From Candidatus Ruminimicrobiellum caprinum (GTDB taxonomy: Bacteria; Elusimicrobiota; Endomicrobiia; Endomicrobiales; Endomicrobiaceae): 5,385 nucleotides of DNA. Location: NCBI GenBank assembly GCA_017413305.1, contig JAFPUA010000169.1, positions 1 through 5,385 of the forward strand, written 5' to 3'. Made by a program: the position numbers and the translations under genes. Shown here piece by piece: positions 1 through 5,385 of the stretch (the stretch's first letter is position 1; each line of letters starts with the position of its first letter). The notes below the pieces were generated by a model that ran no database searches, was not told the DNA's origin, and saw nothing but the letters and a program-made list of their open reading frames with translations.

Positions 1-734
1 ATTTTAGTATAAGATGTGCCCATTGCAATTGTAGCCAGTATAAATCCTATAGACAAACTGCCGGTATCTCCCATAAAAATCTTTTTGTTTTTCGATAAAT
101 TATACGGTATAAAACTTAGTGTTGCACCTATAAGTGCAGATGAACAAAAATTTACATAAATCATTTCACTTGGTAAAGCAATAATTAAAAAGAAAAATGC
201 TGCAATTGCTGCTATACCGCTGGACAAACCATCCATAATATCCATAATATTAAAAGCATTAGATAAGCCTATTATCCAAAATATACTTATCAAAACAGAT
301 AAAATATAGTTGTCTATAAATTGTATCCTTATATCAAAAAATACTACTACAATAACAGCCGCAAATATCTGAATTAAAAATTTAAATTTAAATCCAAGCC
401 CGCCTTTTTTTATATCGTCACACAAGCCTAATATTAACATTAACAAAGAGCCTATCATTACTGACCTAAGATTATTTAATGTTCCTGTAGGAAAGTTTGT
501 AATAAGTCTTATTATTATAAGGCTTAAACTCCAGCCTGCCCATACGGCAAGTCCGCCAAGATAAGGTGTGGGAATTTTATGAGTTTTTACTTCCGTTATA
601 GGTCTGTCGTAAATATTAAACTTTATTGCAATATTTCTGAAAATAGGAGTAAAAAACAGCGTTATAATGTACGCGGCAATAAATGTAATACAATATAAAA
701 AAGTTGTATTTGCTATTAAAAAAGTTTGTTCCAT
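1..734 (-). CDS. WecA/TagO/MraY-family polyprenyl-phosphate sugar-1-phosphate transferase (3' truncated by window edge)
   Basis: This integral membrane enzyme family transfers a sugar 1-phosphate (usually N-acetylhexosamine 1-phosphate) from a UDP-sugar to undecaprenyl phosphate, the first step of O-antigen, teichoic acid or other envelope glycan synthesis. I translated 244 residues from the ATG at 734; the frame then runs off position 1. Visible family motifs are THKIPTPYLGGLAV (51-64), the Asp pair in GLCDD (103-107), NAFNIMDIMDGL (159-170) and FMGDTGSL (220-227), separated by hydrophobic membrane segments. The C-terminal cytoplasmic loop with the His motif lies outside the window. An in-frame TAA at 743-741 makes this ATG the first possible start. 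The start lies 19 nt inside the preceding gene and no clear Shine-Dalgarno is seen, which suggests translational coupling. MraY is less likely because the sequence looks more like the WecA/TagO branch, but the exact sugar cannot be read from this fragment. Confidence 0.93.
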   Translation of the reverse strand, partial: MEQTFLIANTTFLYCITFIAAYIITLFFTPIFRNIAIKFNIYDRPITEVKTHKIPTPYLGGLAVWAGWSLSLIIIRLITNFPTGTLNNLRSVMIGSLLMLILGLCDDIKKGGLGFKFKFLIQIFAAVIVVVFFDIRIQFIDNYILSVLISIFWIIGLSNAFNIMDIMDGLSSGIAAIAAFFFLIIALPSEMIYVNFCSSALIGATLSFIPYNLSKNKKIFMGDTGSLSIGFILATIAMGTSYTK

Positions 735-1459
735 TTGTCGTTACTATATTTTTCTGTACAGAGTTTTTTTCCGTAATTTATTTCTTCTTCCGTTAGTTTG
801 TTATTTGTTATATTACACTTTAATTCTTCGGATAAATTCTTAAAAAAATCTTGTGTAAAAATATTTACTTGCTCATCTGAAAGAGCTAAATGTATTGATC
901 CTTCTACTAAAATCTTTTTGCCTCTTCTTCTCTGGCATGAACCGACAATCTTTCTTCCATTAAGAAGTAAATCATCTTTATATAATGTCTGTACACAAGA
1001 ATATTTTGGTTTTTTGTCCGATGATATATTTGTTTTATCGCAAAAAATATTTACTTTTTCCAAAGATTTTCTTATGTTTTCATGAATTATTTTATATGTT
1101 TTTTCTTGATCGTAAATATATTCCCAAATATTGTCGGAAACTATCAGAGAGTAAGATAAGTCCGTATTATGTAATACTGCCAATCCACCAGTGAGTCTCC
1201 TGACAATTTTTACATTGTCAGCCAGCATTTGATTTTTGCTCTCATCGTTTTCCGTTTGTCGTTTCCGACCATTTGCCTTTCCGATCATCTGACTTTCTAT
1301 TTCTGCAATTTTCTGAAAGTATCCTATCGTATATGCAGGCTCTGTCCATCTGTAAAAACGAAAAATATCTTCAAACGGTTCTTTTGTAAAGAAAACTTCG
1401 TCTAAAGAGATATTTAATGCACAGTTTCTTGGAATATCGTTAACACATCTTAAATTCAT
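716..1459 (-). CDS. Lipoate-protein ligase A / octanoyltransferase LipM-like protein
   Basis: A 247-residue cytoplasmic member of the biotin/lipoate protein ligase fold, which attaches octanoyl or lipoyl groups to lysines of lipoyl domains or GcvH. Family signatures are NISLDE near the N-terminus (16-21), RWTEPAYTIGYFQ (37-49), VRRLTGGLAVLHNTDLSYSL (86-105) and GRKIVGSCQRRRGKKILVEG (168-187), with Lys170 as the lysine expected to contact the acyl-adenylate or acyl substrate. Cys155 in PKYSCVQ sits where LipM-type octanoyltransferases carry their catalytic cysteine, so an octanoyl-ACP transferase is as likely as, or likelier than, an ATP-dependent ligase. Between Gln49 and Val86 there are about 18 more residues than I expect, and they are polar. 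The ATG at 1459 follows a 40-nt spacer with no strong Shine-Dalgarno. The 3' end overlaps the next gene by 19 nt. No lipoyl-domain protein is encoded nearby, so the acceptor is unknown. Confidence 0.88.
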   Translation of the reverse strand: MNLRCVNDIPRNCALNISLDEVFFTKEPFEDIFRFYRWTEPAYTIGYFQKIAEIESQMIGKANGRKRQTENDESKNQMLADNVKIVRRLTGGLAVLHNTDLSYSLIVSDNIWEYIYDQEKTYKIIHENIRKSLEKVNIFCDKTNISSDKKPKYSCVQTLYKDDLLLNGRKIVGSCQRRRGKKILVEGSIHLALSDEQVNIFTQDFFKNLSEELKCNITNNKLTEEEINYGKKLCTEKYSNDKWNKLF

Positions 1460-1499
1460 ATTAGTATCTTAAATTCTAAATGTAAATTATAAATTGTCG

Positions 1500-2660
1500 C
1501 TACAGTTCTTTGTGTGTTACTGCATCGAGGAAGGCTTGTACTACAATAGGGCAGAATTGTTTATTTTTGTTGTTTTCAATTTCTTTTATAACAATATCTT
1601 TTGCTAACCCTTTTCTGTATGGACGGTCTGATATCATAGCGTCATAAGAGTCAGCTACAGAAATTATTTTTGCAATGAGAGGAATTTCTTCTCCTTTAAG
1701 TTTTTCAGGATAACCTGTCCCGTCGTACTTTTCGTGATGGTATTTTACTCCCAAAGAAATATTTTTAAATTCGCTTATAGGTTCTAAAATTTCTGCACCT
1801 AAAACAGGATGTTTTTCTATAACTTTTCTTTCTTCCTGTGTTAAAACATCGGTTTTATTTAATATGTTTTCAGGGACGCCAATTTTTCCTATATCGTGAA
1901 GAAGAGCCGATATCTTAAGTGAATTGGCAAAATTGTCATAGTCTTTTATCAAGTGAGGGGGAATATATTTCAAAAGTATCATTGAATATTCCATTACTCT
2001 TTCAATATGTCCATGGGTATATGCGCTTTTGATATCTATAGCTTTTGCCAAAGTTTCAACAGTATTTAAAAATAATTGTTTGTTTACATCAAGCTGTTTC
2101 TTTATGTCTTCGAACAACTTTGCATTTTGTATAGCCATTACCACATCGGAAGATAGCACAGTTAAAAACTCTATATCGTCTTTACTGAATTCAGAATTAT
2201 CTATTTTATCTCCCAACAGGAACAAAACTATCAAATCTTTTCTAAAAAATCCCGGAAAAATGATATTTGCTCTGTACATAAACAGTTCATCTTCAAGTGC
2301 TGTATAAAAATCAAAAGTCTTTTTAATATCTTTATTTTGTTCCTTTAGTGTTGCTATTTGCTGTGCAGAAATAAAATCTTTATTGCCGGGAATATTTTTG
2401 TCTAAAAAGAATTTTATTATAGGATTGTTTTTTGTGATTTTTGTGAAGCCTACAGGGATTTTTAAACCTTTGGCTCCTCGAGAAAAGTTAATGATATATT
2501 CTTGTTTTATTTTGTTGTAGATAAAAACGCCTGCATGTTTCAGCCTTAGCTGTCTTGTTAAGGTTCTTATTATTAACCTTGACAGAAGGTTTGCGTCATG
2601 TATGAGAATCATCTGTTTTGCTACTTTTGATAAGTAGGCTTTGTAGTTTGTTTCTTCCAT
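1500..2660 (-). CDS. GAF-HD-GYP domain protein, predicted cyclic-di-GMP phosphodiesterase
   Basis: A 386-residue soluble protein. Residues about 10-185 look like a GAF sensory domain, ending in the helix VVMAIQNAKLFEDIKKQL that links it to the output domain. Residues about 195-382 form an HD-GYP domain: YTHGHIERV (214-222), the HD pair in LLHDIGKIGVPENIL (His255-Asp256), KHP (His284), KYHHEKYDGTGYP (His308, His309, and the GYP signature 316-318) and ISVADSYDAM (Asp337). All metal-ligand and GYP residues I can recognise are present, so it should hydrolyse cyclic-di-GMP to pGpG or GMP. There is no signal peptide or membrane segment. It starts 4 nt after the receiver stop codon with only a weak GAG-type ribosome site, which argues for co-translation. 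RpfG-type enzymes have a receiver fused to HD-GYP; here the receiver is a separate upstream gene and a GAF domain takes its place. What the GAF domain binds is unknown. Confidence 0.93.
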   Translation of the reverse strand: MEETNYKAYLSKVAKQMILIHDANLLSRLIIRTLTRQLRLKHAGVFIYNKIKQEYIINFSRGAKGLKIPVGFTKITKNNPIIKFFLDKNIPGNKDFISAQQIATLKEQNKDIKKTFDFYTALEDELFMYRANIIFPGFFRKDLIVLFLLGDKIDNSEFSKDDIEFLTVLSSDVVMAIQNAKLFEDIKKQLDVNKQLFLNTVETLAKAIDIKSAYTHGHIERVMEYSMILLKYIPPHLIKDYDNFANSLKISALLHDIGKIGVPENILNKTDVLTQEERKVIEKHPVLGAEILEPISEFKNISLGVKYHHEKYDGTGYPEKLKGEEIPLIAKIISVADSYDAMISDRPYRKGLAKDIVIKEIENNKNKQFCPIVVQAFLDAVTHKEL

Positions 2661-2664
2661 TGCT

Positions 2665-3021
2665 CTATAAATACTTTAGAATTTTTTCTTTAAAATCTGC
2701 CAAATCTATCGGTTTTTGCAGATAATCAAGTGCACCCATAGCAAGCAATTTTTCTCTGTTATCGGAACTTATGCTGCCGGTTATAATTATAACTTTTTCA
2801 TTTGGATTTTTTTCTTTAATTTTTCTTAGAACCTCTACTCCGCTGATTCCGGTTAAATGTACATCAAGAAAAACACAGTCAAAAGGTTCTTGTTTATACT
2901 TTTCTAAAGCTTCTTCTCCGGAAACAGCAACTACTGCATCTATATCAAGTCTTTTTAAAAATCTCGACATAAAAGCAAGTATTTCTTCTTCATCATCAAC
3001 AATTAAAATTTTCTTACTCAA
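2665..3021 (-). CDS. Stand-alone response regulator receiver (CheY/Spo0F-like)
   Basis: A single-domain phosphoacceptor receiver with no DNA-binding or enzymatic output. From the TTG at 3021 it is 118 residues, the normal length for a lone receiver. Numbered from that start, the acidic pair is Asp9-Asp10 (KILIVDDEEE), the phosphorylation site is Asp53 (VFLDVHLTG), the switch Thr is 81 (IIITG) and the conserved Lys is 103 (LQKPID). A longer reading frame begins at another TTG at 3078 and adds 19 residues, including IPHQVREDG, but that part is repeat-derived and has no Shine-Dalgarno. The 3021 start is preceded by AGAGGA with 6-nt spacing, so I prefer it. The likely phosphodonor is the kinase gene immediately upstream, and the likely target is the HD-GYP protein whose gene begins 4 nt downstream. 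A phosphorelay intermediate (Spo0F-like) role is also possible. Confidence 0.92.
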   Translation of the reverse strand: MSKKILIVDDEEEILAFMSRFLKRLDIDAVVAVSGEEALEKYKQEPFDCVFLDVHLTGISGVEVLRKIKEKNPNEKVIIITGSISSDNREKLLAMGALDYLQKPIDLADFKEKILKYL

Positions 3022-3027
3022 CTTCTT

Positions 3028-3033
3028 TCCTCT
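3028..3033 (-). promoter_or_regulatory. Shine-Dalgarno site deciding the receiver start
   Basis: On the minus strand AGAGGA lies 6 nt upstream of the TTG at 3021-3019. It is the clearest ribosome binding site in the window and directly precedes the codons for SKKILIVDDE, where receiver domains normally begin. The competing TTG at 3078 has only AT-rich sequence upstream. Confidence 0.7.
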
Positions 3034-3037
3034 TAAT

Positions 3038-3064
3038 CCGTCCTCTCGTACTTGATGCGGGATC
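3038..3064 (-). repeat. Degenerate small palindromic dispersed repeat
   Basis: On the minus strand the element begins GATCCCGCATCAAG and ends TACGAGAGGACGG. From memory, it closely matches a short repeat seen in several bacterial genomes whose core is the hairpin CCCGCATCAAGTGCGGG followed by ATGACGG. Compared with that core, this copy has two G-to-A changes in the right arm (TGCGGG to TACGAG), which break two of six stem pairs, plus one change in the tail. In the receiver frame it reads IPHQVREDG, close to the IPHQVRDDG peptide such repeats typically give. It is more GC-rich than its AT-rich surroundings. Only one copy is in the window, so its repeat status rests on recall, not on a second copy here. 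Confidence 0.6.
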
Positions 3065-3102
3065 TTGTTGTTCTTCAATTAATTATAAATTACAACATAA
3101 AT

Positions 3103-3131
3103 ATTATAGCAAAACTTTATTGATTTGGCAA
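3103..3131 (-). promoter_or_regulatory. Sigma70-type promoter for the receiver gene
   Basis: On the minus strand TTGCCA (3131-3126; 5 of 6 matches to the -35 consensus) is separated by exactly 17 bp from a perfect TATAAT (3108-3103). The -35 box coincides with the Leu-Pro codons 712-713 of the kinase gene and the -10 box lies just past its stop codon. Transcription would start near 3096, giving a leader of about 75 nt, including the palindromic repeat, before the preferred receiver start at 3021. The promoter would let the receiver, HD-GYP protein and downstream genes be expressed without the kinase. Confidence 0.65.
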
Positions 3132-5264
3132 ATCAATAAATATGGAAGTGCCGGACATGTATTTGGATTCAAATCTGATTTTACCTTTATGATTTTCCGT
3201 AATAAGCCTTTTTACAATATACATGCCGAGTCCGGTTCCTGATTTTCTCGACGATTTTGTTGTAAAAAAAGGTATAAATATTTTGCTTACATTTTCTTCT
3301 TTTATTCCTATTCCGTTATCAGAAATGTGAATAAGTGTAGTGTCGGATTTTTTTATTAAAGGAATTTCTATTTTGTTTTGTGTTGCAATTGCTTGTTCTT
3401 TAGGTAAAGAATTTTCCTTTTCTTCAATGGCTTCAAAGGCATTGTCGATAAGATTATATATTACTTCCAAAATTTGAGATTTAATTCCGAATATTGTGTC
3501 GGTATCGTTGAAATTTCTTACGAAAGCTAAATTGTTTGGAATGTTATGTTTTATTTTCAACATATCGTAAGCTAAATCTACCACTTCTTTAAACAAAAAC
3601 TTTTCAAACATAGTATGCTTAGCTTCCATTTTTGCAAAATCTAATATTCCTCGTATAATTTCATTAATTCTTTCAACATTACTTTTCAAAGATAAAGACA
3701 ATTCTTTTATATAATCAAAAGTCTCGTTAAGTTTTTTGTTGTCATTAATGAGATTTTTGTTTTTTTCTTCAAAATCTTTTATTTCGTATTTCAATTCGCC
3801 TGAAATTATTGAGAATTGATGTAGCCTGTTTCTTATTTGGTGTGCGACACCTTCTGCCAGTCCACCGATGGAAGCTAGTTTTTCTGCTGCAGAAATTTTT
3901 TCTTGAGCTTGTTTGTATTCTTCAAAAAACAAACAATTTCCTATTGCAAGTGAAGTTTGTCTGGCAAGCATTTTAAAGACAATTGCATCTTCTTTAGTAA
4001 AAACATCTTTGTTGTTTTTTTCGCCTATTATCATAAAGCCTTTTATATCTTCAAAAAAGGAAGGAATAATCATTCCTGCTCTTAAAGGCAAAACTATTGA
4101 ACGCGTTATATATTGTGGTATTTCATCATAAAGAAAAGGATTTTCTTTATGTTTGATAAAATTAACAAATGGGTGGTCGTAGTCATAAGAAAATAAAAGT
4201 TCATTGTTTAAATTTGAAAATGCCCTGAATATTTTTATTTCATAATTTTTCTGTTCTTTGTTTTCCAAAGATATTGCTACAAAAGAAACTTTTACTGTCT
4301 TTAAAACTATAATAGAAATAAGCTTTAATAATCTGTCTATATTATGTTCTCTTGCCATACCGCTGGCGGCATGAATTAAAAGATTTTGATAATGTTTGTT
4401 TCTTGATAATAAAATGTTTTCTGCTATGCTGATGATTTTTTTATAGAAAGTGAAAAATATTAATGTTATTGCAAGAATTATAAAACTTGAAACATAAATA
4501 TTTGTGGAAGAAATTAGAATATAGTTCGATAACACAAATACTAATAACATCATAAATATAAAAATAAAAAATTTTATTAAGGTTACTTTTATATTGGAAA
4601 GATTGTAACTTGATAATATAATTGTTATAAGTACGGAACAAAATAATATTGATAGATAAAAAGTCGGCTCAAAATTAAATAAATTGTATGAAAACAAATT
4701 GTCAAATATAAAAAATATAAGGTATGCAATATTGACCAGTATCAGATAAATGGTTTTTTGTTTTTTTATTGAGGTCGTTTTGGGCTGTTGTACATACTTG
4801 TATGCTGTATAAATCGTATAAACTAATATTAAAAATGCATAAATGAAAATTAAAAAAAATAATTTTCCCGCAGAAGGGAATTTTCCCCAGTAGGCAGTTT
4901 CAATATTTGATATTATGAGATTAGAAAAGAAATTTAAGATAATTAGAATAAAAGCAGATATAATATATAACCATTTTATTTTTTTGTTTAACTTCATTTC
5001 TAAAAAGTTAAACATAAATATTGATAAAAATATCGGAACTAAAGTTATTGCCGTAAAGCCTATTCTTGCAGACCAATATGCAGAAAAAACATCTTGAGTT
5101 GAATAAATGTGCGAATAGGAAATAAGCCAAATAAAAAATGCTAAGTTTAGTAAACCGAAACTTTTGGATAGAGAATCGAATTTGTTTTTATAAAAAACAA
5201 ATCCAGTTAAACAGAATATTGTAGCTGCCGATATGTATATAAATATTTGATATAAACTATACAT
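3117..5264 (-). CDS. Multi-pass membrane sensor histidine kinase with GAF domain
   Basis: A 715-residue inner-membrane kinase. Residues 1-275 hold about nine hydrophobic segments (roughly 4-25, 36-55, 66-89, 97-119, 133-157, 171-190, 199-218, 227-251, 256-274); the first seven resemble the N-terminal 7TM sensor region found in some kinases, including the PrsK type. Residues about 290-447 form a GAF domain, followed by a short coiled coil. The phosphotransfer region carries GVAHQIRNRL with phosphoacceptor His475. The ATPase domain is complete: N-box VIYNLIDNAFEAI (601-613, Asn604 and Asn608), G1 DNGIGI (649-654), F-box FIPFFTTK (663-670), G2 GTGLGMYIV (676-684) and a final SGTSIFIDL. The H-box departs from the usual HE-IRNPL: Gln replaces Glu and Arg replaces Pro. 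There is no fused receiver; the adjacent stand-alone receiver gene is the likely partner. The stimulus is unknown. The ATG at 5264 has only a weak Shine-Dalgarno. Confidence 0.93.
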   Translation of the reverse strand: MYSLYQIFIYISAATIFCLTGFVFYKNKFDSLSKSFGLLNLAFFIWLISYSHIYSTQDVFSAYWSARIGFTAITLVPIFLSIFMFNFLEMKLNKKIKWLYIISAFILIILNFFSNLIISNIETAYWGKFPSAGKLFFLIFIYAFLILVYTIYTAYKYVQQPKTTSIKKQKTIYLILVNIAYLIFFIFDNLFSYNLFNFEPTFYLSILFCSVLITIILSSYNLSNIKVTLIKFFIFIFMMLLVFVLSNYILISSTNIYVSSFIILAITLIFFTFYKKIISIAENILLSRNKHYQNLLIHAASGMAREHNIDRLLKLISIIVLKTVKVSFVAISLENKEQKNYEIKIFRAFSNLNNELLFSYDYDHPFVNFIKHKENPFLYDEIPQYITRSIVLPLRAGMIIPSFFEDIKGFMIIGEKNNKDVFTKEDAIVFKMLARQTSLAIGNCLFFEEYKQAQEKISAAEKLASIGGLAEGVAHQIRNRLHQFSIISGELKYEIKDFEEKNKNLINDNKKLNETFDYIKELSLSLKSNVERINEIIRGILDFAKMEAKHTMFEKFLFKEVVDLAYDMLKIKHNIPNNLAFVRNFNDTDTIFGIKSQILEVIYNLIDNAFEAIEEKENSLPKEQAIATQNKIEIPLIKKSDTTLIHISDNGIGIKEENVSKIFIPFFTTKSSRKSGTGLGMYIVKRLITENHKGKIRFESKYMSGTSIFIDLPNQ

Positions 5265-5385
5265 GACTCATAGATTGTATAAAATATTTTTCTTTTAGGC
5301 AACAAAAAAATAATATCCCTTTTTCCTGAGATAAAAATATATTTCAAAAAAAATAAAAATATTGTATAATTGGAACTATAGATAA
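5265..5385. other. AT-rich intergenic region upstream of the kinase gene
   Basis: No coding region is visible in these 121 bases. Besides the minus-strand promoter candidate, the plus strand has TATAAT at 5365-5370 with only a poor -35 match (TTTCAA at 5342-5347, 17-bp spacing), which could serve a divergent gene to the right of the window. I see no hairpin strong enough for a terminator. Confidence 0.4.
5274..5302 (-). promoter_or_regulatory. Candidate promoter for the histidine kinase gene
   Basis: On the minus strand TTGCCT (5302-5297) and TACAAT (5279-5274) are spaced by 17 bp, each one or two bases from consensus. The -10 box ends only 9 nt before the kinase ATG, so a transcript from here would have almost no leader. 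This fits the lack of a Shine-Dalgarno but also leaves open that the match is chance in AT-rich DNA. Confidence 0.4.

Noticed and set aside
726..746. Possible repeat shared with 1248-1268 (AACGACAAA followed by GGAA)
   Set aside because: Only about 13 of 14 bases are shared, both copies code for different peptides and no longer similarity flanks them.
798..1194. Plus-strand open frames opposite the LipM-like gene
   Set aside because: They are antisense to a conserved protein with recognisable motifs, have no family resemblance and overlap each other.
1486..1491. TATAAT on the minus strand in the HD-GYP/LipM spacer as a promoter
   Set aside because: No -35 box at 16-18 bp spacing and no extended -10; AATTATAAATT-like strings also occur near 3080-3092 and are expected by chance in such AT-rich spacers.
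2661..2667. Frameshift or nonsense mutation splitting a fused receiver-HD-GYP gene
   Set aside because: The receiver ends at its normal domain boundary, the HD-GYP protein has its own ATG and a full GAF domain, and nothing is missing at the junction.
2029..3055. Plus-strand Ser-rich open frames opposite the HD-GYP and receiver genes
   Set aside because: Low-complexity antisense translations of conserved genes, with no motifs or ribosome sites.
3913..5097. Small open frames inside the kinase gene on both strands
   Set aside because: They overlap the conserved GAF and membrane regions in other frames; their composition reflects AT-rich DNA coding for hydrophobic helices.
5281..5340. Intrinsic terminator upstream of the kinase gene
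   Set aside because: There are A/T runs but no adjacent GC-rich inverted repeat.

Overview
The window is AT-rich and carries five tightly packed genes, all on the minus strand, so transcription runs from right to left. From promoter-proximal to promoter-distal they are: a large membrane sensor histidine kinase (5264 to 3117), a stand-alone CheY-like receiver (3021 to 2665), a GAF-HD-GYP protein predicted to be a cyclic-di-GMP phosphodiesterase (2660 to 1500), a LipM/LplA-family lipoate-metabolism acyltransferase (1459 to 716), and the N-terminal two thirds of a WecA/TagO/MraY-family polyprenyl-phosphate sugar-1-phosphate transferase (734 to beyond position 1). Gaps are small (95 nt with the preferred receiver start or 38 nt with the longer one, then 4 nt, 40 nt, and a 19-nt overlap), so at least the last four genes probably form one transcription unit.

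The first three genes read as a signalling cassette. The kinase has about nine N-terminal membrane segments, a GAF domain, a histidine phosphotransfer region and a complete ATPase domain. The receiver has no output domain of its own. The GAF-HD-GYP protein has no receiver of its own. Together they contain the parts of an RpfG-like pathway (sensor kinase, receiver, HD-GYP phosphodiesterase) as separate polypeptides. The last two genes are metabolic or envelope genes: one acylates lipoyl domains, the other starts a lipid-linked glycan.

The best regulatory sequence is a near-consensus sigma70-type promoter (TTGCCA, 17 bp, TATAAT) whose -35 box lies in the last codons of the kinase gene and which points into the receiver gene. 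Just downstream is a degenerate copy of a small palindromic dispersed repeat. It can be read in frame as IPHQVREDG and would give the receiver a spurious N-terminal extension. A Shine-Dalgarno sequence beyond the repeat supports a shorter, 118-residue receiver starting at a TTG codon.

Organism: the low GC content, standard code, sigma70-like promoters and a palindromic repeat of this type fit a low-GC bacterium. An Elusimicrobiota/Endomicrobium-like lineage is one guess, but nothing here proves it. No RNA genes, CRISPR arrays, insertion sequences or clear intrinsic terminators were seen. I found no convincing evidence of a wholly new system; the most interesting points are the split kinase/receiver/HD-GYP arrangement, the variant kinase H-box, and the repeat at the receiver start.
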